Source of the DNA: Phocaeicola_A sp964481755
Lineage (GTDB): Bacteria > Bacteroidota > Bacteroidia > Bacteroidales > Bacteroidaceae
Direction of reading: 5' to 3'
Assembly (NCBI GenBank): GCA_964481755.1
Contig: CAYZVH010000026.1
Coordinates: forward strand, 1 to 25,184
DNA: 25,184 bases
Every line of letters begins with the position of its first letter. Positions within the stretch are counted from its first letter, which is position 1. The translations under genes were made by a program, and so were the position numbers. This document shows, piece by piece, positions 9,080 to 15,137 of this stretch. The notes beneath the pieces were generated by a model. That model was not told the origin of the DNA. It did not search any database and saw nothing but the letters and a program-made list of their open reading frames with translations.

Positions 9080-10195
9080 ATGAAAAGATTACTATTTTTT
9101 GCAATGATGGTTCTGTGCGTAGGCGCTTACGCACAGAACGCTGGGAAAGGTCTGGTGGTGAAGGGCACTGTGCCTGCCGACTATCAGATGGAGGGTAAAG
9201 TGGTTAAATTGTCTTCCACCGGATTCCTCATTGGTGGAGGTCAGCTGGCCACGGACACCATTAAGAATGGCGCTTACTCGTTCACGTTGCCCGACTTTAG
9301 CGAGACCTGTATGGTGTGCGTTTCCGGTGGTCGTCTCTACCGGAGCTTCGGTGTGGCACCGGGCGACGAGGTTACGCTGGAGGGTATGAGCGTGGTGTCG
9401 GCTGGCGAGGCAGACAAAGTCTGCAGCGAGTTGGTCGATGGCGCATGGAACCATTACAACGCCGGCCGCAGCAAAATCTTCCAGAAGCACAAGGCGATAG
9501 TGGAGCAAGTGCACAATGCGTCTACACCTGCCGAAGCTGCCACGTTGCAGAAGACAGCTGAATATCAGGCATACCTGGAAGATGTGTCTGCTTGGGACAA
9601 ACAGCAGGCCGATTATGTGCGTCAGATTGTGAAGGACAACCCGAACTCCATTTGGCCGCTCATCACGCTGCAGTATCACGGTGGCATCATGAAGCTGACC
9701 GAGGCGGAGTATGCGCTCCTGTCGGACTTCCAGAAGCAGAGTGCTTACGGCAAGGGCTTTCTGGCTTACCTCAATGCGCAACTGCTTGGCAAGAAGGCTC
9801 CCGAGTTCACGTTGACCGATGCCGACGGCAAGGAGCACACGCTGGCCTCGCTGCTCAAGGGCAACAAGTATCTGTTGATAGACTTCTGGGCCTCGTGGTG
9901 TAAGCCTTGTCGTAAGGGCATCCCCGTGATGCGCGACCTGGTGGCGAAGTACAAGAAAGAGGGTGTGGCCATCGTCAACATCTCCATCGATGAAAAGAAA
10001 GCTCAGTGGCTGAAGGCTCTGGCTGAGGAGAAGATGGAGTGGACCAACCTGTGGGACACCAAGAAGGTGAACCAACAGTTTGGTGTAAAAGGCATCCCCT
10101 CCGTGTTCCTCTTGAAGGCCGACGGTACCGTCCTCTTCGAGAAGCTCTATGGTGAAGCCATAGCCAACCAACTGAAGGACATCTTCGGCTATTGA
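9080..10195 (+). CDS. Periplasmic TlpA-type thioredoxin with DUF4369-like N-terminal domain
   Basis: A thiol-disulfide oxidoreductase acting outside the inner membrane. The 371-residue protein has a signal peptide cleaved near residue 18 (VGAYA/Q), a DUF4369-like beta domain at about 24-105, a helical linker (about 110-230), and a C-terminal thioredoxin/AhpC-TSA domain at about 238-371. The active site WCKPC has Cys 274 and Cys 277, and the cis-proline motif is GIPSVFLL (Pro 340). It starts 9 nt after the PKD-like gene and ends the operon just before a strong hairpin. Codon use is less strictly G/C-ending than in the preceding genes. It may keep cysteines of the neighbouring lipoproteins, or of the imported ligand, reduced or correctly paired; this is inference. 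Confidence 0.88.
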   Translation: MKRLLFFAMMVLCVGAYAQNAGKGLVVKGTVPADYQMEGKVVKLSSTGFLIGGGQLATDTIKNGAYSFTLPDFSETCMVCVSGGRLYRSFGVAPGDEVTLEGMSVVSAGEADKVCSELVDGAWNHYNAGRSKIFQKHKAIVEQVHNASTPAEAATLQKTAEYQAYLEDVSAWDKQQADYVRQIVKDNPNSIWPLITLQYHGGIMKLTEAEYALLSDFQKQSAYGKGFLAYLNAQLLGKKAPEFTLTDADGKEHTLASLLKGNKYLLIDFWASWCKPCRKGIPVMRDLVAKYKKEGVAIVNISIDEKKAQWLKALAEEKMEWTNLWDTKKVNQQFGVKGIPSVFLLKADGTVLFEKLYGEAIANQLKDIFGY

Positions 10196-10220
10196 TACTC
10201 CCTTCTGACCTAAACCTACT

Positions 10221-10242
10221 GGAAGTGTAACATTGCACTTCC
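10221..10242 (+). other. Small hairpin after the Sus-like operon
   Basis: GGAAGTG (10221-10227) pairs perfectly with CACTTCC (10236-10242) around an 8-nt loop, 26 nt after the tlpA-like stop. No T-run follows. It may protect the 3' end or assist the terminator just downstream. Confidence 0.4.
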
Positions 10243-10259
10243 TGCAATAACACTAAAAT

Positions 10260-10316
10260 AGAGAATCCTAATCGGGACTAACATCATCGTGTCCTGCTTA
10301 GGATTCTCTCCTTTTA
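10260..10316 (+). terminator. Terminator of the Sus-like operon
   Basis: AGAGAATCCTAA (10260-10271) and TTAGGATTCTCT (10298-10309) form a perfect 12-bp stem. Inside it, GGGAC and GTCCT extend the pairing. CCTTTTAT follows. The position 65 nt after the last gene of the operon and before the A/T-rich defence cassette fits transcription termination. Confidence 0.75.
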
Positions 10317-10342
10317 TATAATAAGGTATTGAATCTCGCAGT

Positions 10343-10457
10343 ATAAAACTTGGCTAAACGACCTATATACTCAAGTGCCGATGAGTATTATACTCAATAG
10401 GCATTGAGCTATATACTCGTTAATCGGGGAGGTACATACTATTTATATGGCTCGATA
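10343..10457. repeat. Tandem 23-bp palindromic repeat array A
   Basis: TATACTC recurs at exact 23-bp intervals (starts 10366, 10389, 10412), and a degenerate copy (CATACTA) begins at 10435. Each unit starts with TATACTC and most end in a G-rich or GAG element followed by TA, so single units are imperfect palindromes, for example CTCAATAGGCATTGAG in the second. The unit before (from 10343) is degenerate. The array lies between the operon terminator and the abiE promoter. It is noncoding and I do not recognise the family. Confidence 0.65.
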
Positions 10458-10465
10458 CAATTAGA

Positions 10466-10496
10466 TTGTCCGAAATATTGCACAGATTTCGGACAA
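10466..10496. promoter_or_regulatory. Inverted-repeat operator upstream of the abiE promoter
   Basis: TTGTCCGAAAT (10466-10476) and ATTTCGGACAA (10486-10496) are a perfect 11-bp inverted repeat with a 9-nt centre. It ends 15 bp before the -33 box of the abiEi promoter. AbiEi antitoxins are known to repress their own operon by binding inverted repeats, so this is the likely operator; the assignment is inferred from position and symmetry. Confidence 0.6.
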
Positions 10497-10511
10497 AATT
10501 TGCGGGGAAGC

Positions 10512-10542
10512 TTTGTATAGTCCCTACAATACCTTACTTTTG
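10512..10542 (+). promoter_or_regulatory. Promoter of the abiEi-abiEii operon
   Basis: A -33 box TTTG (10512-10515) and a -7 box TACTTTTG (10535-10542) are separated by 19 bp, a near-ideal Bacteroidota promoter. The start of transcription would be near 10549, so the first usable start codon is ATG 10561. Confidence 0.75.
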
Positions 10543-10560
10543 CAGGAAAATGAGTTGACA

Positions 10561-11151
10561 ATGGTTCAATCGAAAGCTATCAAGGAACGTATAACCGCGA
10601 ATGGTGAGAATTGCCTTTACGTGGTTAGTGATTTCGCTGATTTGGAGAACGACAGTGTGGTAACCCGCACCCTATCCAGATTGGTGGAGGAGAATGTACT
10701 TGTTCGCATAGCGCAAGGCATTTATCTCTATCCCCTGCGCAATCGCTTTGGCATTCAACGGCCCAGCATCGATACCATAGCGGAGTCTATCGCGAAGAAG
10801 AGTCAAGCGCAGATAATCCCTTCCGGATTGAACGCCCTCAATGTGTTGGGACTTTCCACGCAAGTTCCCATGAATGCCGTATACATCACCAACGGATATT
10901 CGAGAACCATCAACGTGGGCAATCGTGCGATTCTGTTCAAGAAAGCTTCTCCGAAATACTTCTCGTTCCAAAGCAGATGCTTCGCCATGATAGTACTGGC
11001 GATGAAAGAGATTGGTGAGAAGAATATGACTCAGGAACTTCTTGACAAGATTCTGTCACTTGTTGCCAAAGAGTCCCCCGAAAGCTACGAACACGATATT
11101 CGTATCGCTCCTCAGTGGATTCGAAGAATGCTTAACTCCAAACATATTTAG
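10561..11151 (+). CDS. AbiEi-like antitoxin / DUF6088 winged-helix protein
   Basis: Antitoxin and probable autorepressor of a type IV toxin-antitoxin (AbiE) pair. From ATG 10561 the protein is 196 residues. The frame is open further upstream to 10513, but that start lies inside the promoter. The N-terminal part (about 1-65, ending VRIAQGIYLYP) is a winged-helix region with the typical sequence TRTLSRLVEENVLVRIAQGI. The middle (IIPSGLNALNVLGLSTQVPM, then VYITNGYSRTI) matches DUF6088/AbiEi C-domains, and ends with RIAPQWIRRML. It lies 5 nt before the toxin gene. Both genes are visibly more A/T-rich than the flanking operons, suggesting acquisition by transfer. Assignment as an antitoxin rests on the partner gene and family pattern. 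Confidence 0.85.
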   Translation: MVQSKAIKERITANGENCLYVVSDFADLENDSVVTRTLSRLVEENVLVRIAQGIYLYPLRNRFGIQRPSIDTIAESIAKKSQAQIIPSGLNALNVLGLSTQVPMNAVYITNGYSRTINVGNRAILFKKASPKYFSFQSRCFAMIVLAMKEIGEKNMTQELLDKILSLVAKESPESYEHDIRIAPQWIRRMLNSKHI

Positions 11152-11156
11152 AGGCT

Positions 11157-12161
11157 ATGAAGACTTGGGTAAACCTTCCAACAGCCGAACGGCTGACTAT
11201 CCTCGGTAATATTGCGGAGGAGAAGATGATTCATGAGAAATCAGTGGAGAAGGACTTTTGGGTGTCTATGACATTGAAGGCTGTCTTTTCACAAGAGTAC
11301 AGTCATGCCCTCTGCTTCAAGGGCGGAACGAGTCTCAGCAAGGGATGGAATCTTATTCAGCGTTTTTCGGAAGACATCGACCTCGCTATAGACCGACACT
11401 ATCTCGGCTTTGCCGACCATTTGGGTAAGAACCAACGGACAAAGTTGAGAAAGGTTTCAAAGGTGTTCATCGAAGAGCGATTGGCTTCGGATTTGAAAGA
11501 AGCCTTGGATAGCTATGGGCTCGATGGGCAATATGAGTTGTACATACCCGAAACGAGTGTATCCGATAAAGACCCTGTGGAACTTTATGTGAAATATAAT
11601 TCTGTACTTCCCGATGCACACGACTATATCTCAGATAGAGTGAAAATAGAAATCAGCTGCCGCTCTATGATGGAGCCCGTGGCTCCCGTTTCCTTGTGTT
11701 CAATGATAGACGAGTCCTATCAGGAGGAAGATTTCGCGCAAGAGAAGTTCGAGGTACCTACGGTCATCCCCGGGCGTACTTTTCTTGAGAAGATATTCCT
11801 GTTGCATGAGGAATTCACTCGGCCGAATGGGTGTAGTCACATGGAGCGTTTGACTCGCCACATGTATGATGTGGAGAAGATGATGGATAAGAACTTCGCT
11901 AAGGAGGCCTTGCACAACAAGACCCTCTACAACGAAATCATCAACCATCGTCAAGAGTTTACGGCATGGAGCGGTCTCGACTATTCGTCGCATCAGCCAG
12001 GGACAGTATCGTTCATGCCTCCAGCTTCTGTCATGAAAGATTTGCGTGAAGACTATCGTAAGATGCAGGAAGGTTTTATCTACGGCGAATCGCTCTCCTT
12101 TGATGAATTGATAGAACGTCTGCAAGCCCTGCAGGAATACATTCGAGGCATTTCATTTTAG
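11157..12161 (+). CDS. AbiEii/AbiGii-family nucleotidyltransferase toxin
   Basis: Toxin of the AbiE type IV system, a DNA polymerase beta-like nucleotidyltransferase (related to MenT toxins, which modify tRNA 3' ends). The 334-residue protein contains VEKDFWVS (about 30-37), the nucleotidyltransferase motif KGGTSLSKGWNLI (55-67) followed by SEDIDLAI (71-78) with the two catalytic acidic residues, VKIEISCRS (about 162-170) and GRTFLEKIFLLHEE (206-219), all in the family order. Length is normal and no disruption is seen, so it should be active. It starts 5 nt after the antitoxin stop. The neighbours are metabolic operons, so this is a small stand-alone defence cassette. Confidence 0.93.
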   Translation: MKTWVNLPTAERLTILGNIAEEKMIHEKSVEKDFWVSMTLKAVFSQEYSHALCFKGGTSLSKGWNLIQRFSEDIDLAIDRHYLGFADHLGKNQRTKLRKVSKVFIEERLASDLKEALDSYGLDGQYELYIPETSVSDKDPVELYVKYNSVLPDAHDYISDRVKIEISCRSMMEPVAPVSLCSMIDESYQEEDFAQEKFEVPTVIPGRTFLEKIFLLHEEFTRPNGCSHMERLTRHMYDVEKMMDKNFAKEALHNKTLYNEIINHRQEFTAWSGLDYSSHQPGTVSFMPPASVMKDLREDYRKMQEGFIYGESLSFDELIERLQALQEYIRGISF

Positions 12162-12226
12162 ACTGCCCTTAGGGGGGATGCCCTCAGACCTCTCCTTGCA
12201 TATATAATAAGCTATACCTCGTACAG

Positions 12227-12318
12227 CCAAAAACAATTAGATTGTTTTGCCCGATACAATCGATTGTGTGAGCCAAAACAATCGATTGTGTTGGGCGATA
12301 CGAAGGGTAGTCTAAGCC
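12227..12318. repeat. Tandem 23-bp palindromic repeat array B
   Basis: Four successive 23-bp units can be laid out. The first holds ACAATTAGATTGT (12233-12245), and the next two hold the perfect 12-bp palindrome ACAATCGATTGT (12256-12267 and 12278-12289). GATAC recurs at 12253 and 12297. The 13-mer in the first unit is identical to one at 10457-10469 upstream of abiEi. Noncoding; family not recognised. Confidence 0.65.
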
Positions 12319-12323
12319 TTCGT
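12300..12323. other. Hairpin downstream of abiEii
   Basis: ACGAAGG (12300-12306) pairs perfectly with CCTTCGT (12317-12323) around a 10-nt loop. A second small inverted repeat, GAGAGG/CCTCTC, lies at 12340-12359. No T-run follows on either strand. They may end abiE transcription or that of the converging minus-strand gene. Confidence 0.35.
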
Positions 12324-12382
12324 GAACAATAGCCTTGCTGAGAGGGTGAAATGCCTCTCCACAGAGCATCCGCTCAAGCCGG

Positions 12383-12394
12383 CGGAGGCCTCCG
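12383..12394. other. 12-bp palindrome abutting the outer-membrane protein gene end
   Basis: CGGAGGCCTCCG is a perfect palindrome one base past the stop codon (12396-12398, minus strand) of the beta-barrel protein gene. It may help define the transcript end, but there is no T-run. Confidence 0.3.
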
Positions 12395-12395
12395 G

Positions 12396-13073
12396 TTATT
12401 CACCGAAGCCGAAGGTGAGGCCGAGGCTGAGCTGGAAGAAGGTGATGTCGTTGTCGAACCAGTTGTGGCTCTTGTGGTCGTCGTAGTCGGGATGGGGATT
12501 ATAGAGGCGGCCATCGGGGTTGACAAACCAGTCGGCGGTCAGCACGTCGATGCGGATGGTGCCGGCCAACTCGTTGGTCAGGCGGAACTGATAGCCCACG
12601 CCGGCGGCCACGGCGAAATAGTTTTTGTTGTAGACACTGGCGCTGTGGCTGCTCGAGGGGTAGACGCGGTCCTGATAGTTGAGGAATCCACAGCCGGCGC
12701 TGATGTAGACTGCCTGCGTGTCGTCGCTGAAGAGGTGGCGCAACGATACGTTCGGCCCCACGTAGTGGACGTGCATCTTGTCGCTGAACTTGGCCGAGCG
12801 CAGGTAGTCGTACTGCAGACCCACACCCACCACGTCGGAGAGGTGGTAGCGCCCCTCGGCCAGCAGGGCGTAGCCGGCGTGGTTGCCGTTCTTGCTCACG
12901 AAGTTGCTCTTGTCGCTGTCCACGGCAGGCAACACCAAGCCTATGCCGCCCGTCACTTCGAAATCGCGGTTCAAGGGAGTGGCCTCTTGAGCCTTCGTGC
13001 TGAGGCTGCTGCCGCAGAGTAAGATGAGCAGCACCCAGTTCCATAGAGTCCCTTTCAAGTAGTTCTTTCTCAT
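12396..13073 (-). CDS. Small outer-membrane beta-barrel protein
   Basis: A 225-residue exported protein with a signal peptide ending near residue 28 (LSTKA/Q) and an eight-strand-like outer-membrane beta-barrel pattern: alternating hydrophobic strands such as FEVTGGIGLVLPAV, GYALLAEGRYHL, VGVGLQYDYLR, NYFAVAAGVGYQFRL and FFQLSLGLTFGFG. The last two strands resemble the OmpX/OmpW-type or generic OMP beta-barrel domain. No enzymatic motif is visible. The gene is convergent with abiEii and downstream of the SLC13 genes, 121 nt after them on the same strand, so it may have its own promoter. The region just before its start has a short tandem repeat (CAGATTA twice), with no clear -7 box. The specific role is unknown. 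Confidence 0.72.
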   Translation of the reverse strand: MRKNYLKGTLWNWVLLILLCGSSLSTKAQEATPLNRDFEVTGGIGLVLPAVDSDKSNFVSKNGNHAGYALLAEGRYHLSDVVGVGLQYDYLRSAKFSDKMHVHYVGPNVSLRHLFSDDTQAVYISAGCGFLNYQDRVYPSSSHSASVYNKNYFAVAAGVGYQFRLTNELAGTIRIDVLTADWFVNPDGRLYNPHPDYDDHKSHNWFDNDITFFQLSLGLTFGFGE

Positions 13074-13103
13074 AACTGTAATCTGTAATCTGAAATTTGT
13101 TGT

Positions 13104-13135
13104 CCGCTTAGACCTAGCAAAGGCTGGAGAAGCGG
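13104..13135. other. Hairpin between permease and outer-membrane protein genes
   Basis: CCGCTT (13104-13109) and AAGCGG (13130-13135) form a 6-bp stem with an interrupted inner pairing (CCT/AGG). It lies 60 nt past the end of the SLC13 gene on the minus strand and could mark the end of its transcript. The T-run is lacking. Confidence 0.3.
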
Positions 13136-13194
13136 TCCTGTTACTATATCGTTTAGTGATTCTCGTCTATTGTTTTCTGTTTCTCCTCCGGTCG

Positions 13195-14994
13195 TTACAA
13201 GTCGTAGAGCAGCGAGATGACGGTGATGCTCACCACCAGGATCACCAACTTCATCAGAATGCCGACGGCCAGATAGTCGTAGGGGTGGTAGCCTCCCTCG
13301 CTGTAGACCAACCGGTTGCTGGGGGCGCCTATGGGGGTGGCGAAGCAGGTGGACACCGCTATCATCAGTGCGATGATGAACGGCACGGCGTCTTGGCCTA
13401 GCAGCAGGGCCGTCGTCAGTGCTATCGGATAGAAGATGGCGGCCACGGCCGTGTCGGTGATGAACTCCGTGGTGATGCTGGCCAACACGCAGATGCAGAC
13501 GATGGCCGCTATGGGGTTCCAGCCGCTGATGGTGACTATCTCCTTGGCTATCACGTAGGAGATGCCCGAGTGTTGCACCGCCACCGCGATGGCGATGGAG
13601 CTGGCGAATACCATGATGGTGTTCCAGTTGATGGCGTGCCAGGCCTGGGTGGTGGTGCAGCAGTAGGTGGCCATCATGGCTATGGCAGCCAGCATGGCCG
13701 ACTGCAGCAGCGTCATCACACCGAGGTGTTGCAGCAGAATCATCGCCATCACGATGAGGAACGACACCAGCGTGCGTACACCATACTTAGGCGAATAAAT
13801 AGAGTCCACGAAGATGAGGTCTTTGGCGGCGGTCTTCTCCAACACACCCTTCCGGTCGGGGTTGCCCTCGAAGAGCAACACGTCCTGGAAACCTAGCTTC
13901 ACCTTATAGGGGTTCTCGTCGATCAGTTCGCCCTCGCGCACCACTGCCAGCAGTGTGACGTTGTGGTTCGACTCGAAGTCGCAGTTGCTCATGGAGTAGC
14001 CTGCCAACAAACTGTCGTGTTGCAGCGAGGCGGTGTAGAACAGACGCTTCATGGTCGGCTCTTTCACGCTGAAGACAGGCTCTGCCATGGCCAGCTCGTG
14101 CGTCTTCCTCAGTTGCATGAGCTCGTCCGCCCGTCCGGCGTAGATCAGGCGGTCGCCCTGCTCTATCGTCTCATCGGGTTGCACGGGGCAAATCACCTTC
14201 TTGCCGTCGCGCACAATCTCCGCCAACCGTCCGCCTTCGACAATCAGCAGTTTCGTCTCTTCCACGGTCCTGCCCACCAGGTAGCTATCGTCCGGCACCA
14301 GGAACTCCACGGTATACTCGTGTGCCTCCTCGAAAATCTCCTGAGGCGTGCGTCGGTCGGGCAACAGTCGTCTGAACAAGATGAGGACCAGTATGCCAGC
14401 CCCGGCGCAACAGATGCCGGGGATGAACGGTGCGAAGAAGTCCATCTGGACGCTCAGGTCGTGGCGCACCATGCTGCTGAGCAGGATGTTGGGCGGGGTA
14501 CCTATGATGGTGCAGACACCACCCAGACCGGCCGCGTAGCTCAGCGGCAGCAGCATCTTCGAGGGTGCCAGGCTGAGCGACCGCGCCCAGGCCTTAATCT
14601 TCTTCATGAACACCGTGGTGACTACGGAGTTGAATATGATGGCGCTGCACAGCGCCGCCGGCACCATCATGCGGAACAGTGCCGAGGAATATTGCCGGGG
14701 CTTGCCCAGTGTCTTGTCTATCACCCAGTTGAGCACACCGGTGTGGATGAGGCCGGCCATCACTACGTAGAGCACACCCACGGTCACCACCGCGATGGTG
14801 GAGAAGCTGGAGAAGGTCTCCTTCTCGCTGAGCGCCCCTGTGATGTAGAAGCTGGCCATCGTGCCGAAGTAGACGAACTCCGAAGGAATCTTGGTCTTCA
14901 GCAGGAGGATGAACATGACAATGAGAATGGCAAGTGTAATCCATGCCTCAGCTTTCAGCGAGGAGAGTAGGGAAGTCAGTACGATAAAATCCAT
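13195..14994 (-). CDS. SLC13/DASS-family permease with two RCK_C domains (copy 1)
   Basis: Inner-membrane transporter of the divalent anion:sodium symporter type, likely moving sulfate or a dicarboxylate; the substrate cannot be assigned. The 599-residue protein has an N-terminal membrane half (about residues 16-210) with the re-entrant tip GTPPN (165-169). Two cytosolic RCK_C (TrkA_C) domains follow at about 220-300 and 325-390 (VGRTVEETKLLIVEGGRLAEI; LLAGYSMSNCDF). A second membrane half (about 405-597) carries TEFITDTAVAAIFYP and the matching tip GAPSN (556-560). It is a tandem paralogue of the gene upstream (15138-16928), matching it over the full length. The 143-nt gap holds its own -7 box, so each copy is separately expressed. 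Confidence 0.9.
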   Translation of the reverse strand: MDFIVLTSLLSSLKAEAWITLAILIVMFILLLKTKIPSEFVYFGTMASFYITGALSEKETFSSFSTIAVVTVGVLYVVMAGLIHTGVLNWVIDKTLGKPRQYSSALFRMMVPAALCSAIIFNSVVTTVFMKKIKAWARSLSLAPSKMLLPLSYAAGLGGVCTIIGTPPNILLSSMVRHDLSVQMDFFAPFIPGICCAGAGILVLILFRRLLPDRRTPQEIFEEAHEYTVEFLVPDDSYLVGRTVEETKLLIVEGGRLAEIVRDGKKVICPVQPDETIEQGDRLIYAGRADELMQLRKTHELAMAEPVFSVKEPTMKRLFYTASLQHDSLLAGYSMSNCDFESNHNVTLLAVVREGELIDENPYKVKLGFQDVLLFEGNPDRKGVLEKTAAKDLIFVDSIYSPKYGVRTLVSFLIVMAMILLQHLGVMTLLQSAMLAAIAMMATYCCTTTQAWHAINWNTIMVFASSIAIAVAVQHSGISYVIAKEIVTISGWNPIAAIVCICVLASITTEFITDTAVAAIFYPIALTTALLLGQDAVPFIIALMIAVSTCFATPIGAPSNRLVYSEGGYHPYDYLAVGILMKLVILVVSITVISLLYDL

Positions 14995-15039
14995 AACTTA
15001 TGTGTGTGTCTGTTTGTAGTTGAGAGTTTTTTGCCTTTG

Positions 15040-15047
15040 CAAATATA
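15040..15047 (-). promoter_or_regulatory. -7 promoter box of SLC13 copy 1
   Basis: TATATTTG on the minus strand fits the Bacteroidota -7 consensus TAnnTTTG, about 45 nt before ATG 14994. The -33 region is weak. The 11-mer GCAAATATAGA (plus strand) is shared with the promoter of copy 2. Confidence 0.5.
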
Positions 15048-15088
15048 GATAATTATTTCGAGCCTCCATCTTTGGCTTCTCTATTTTC

Positions 15089-15118
15089 CTGACTAGGGAG
15101 ATAAATTTCTCTGGTCAG
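15089..15118. other. Hairpin between the two SLC13 genes
   Basis: CTGAC (15089-15093) and GTCAG (15114-15118) close a stem that continues inward with GGGAGA against TCTCT on the plus strand (about 11 pairs including wobbles). On the minus strand, the direction of the genes, it has mismatches. It lies just past the stop of copy 2, so it could be a weak terminator or barrier. Confidence 0.35.
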
Positions 15119-15137
15119 CGAGTGTAACGGCCTTGAC

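Noticed and set aside
10343..10480. CRISPR array
   Set aside because: Periods of 22-23 bp are too short, there is no conserved full-length repeat alternating with unique spacers, and no cas genes are present.
10513..10560. Upstream start for the AbiEi-like gene
   Set aside because: The segment lies within the -33/-7 promoter, and the family similarity begins at MVQSKAIKERI.
12336..12360. TPP riboswitch fragment (CTGAGAGGG)
   Set aside because: The remaining conserved parts of a thiamine riboswitch are missing and no thiamine gene follows.
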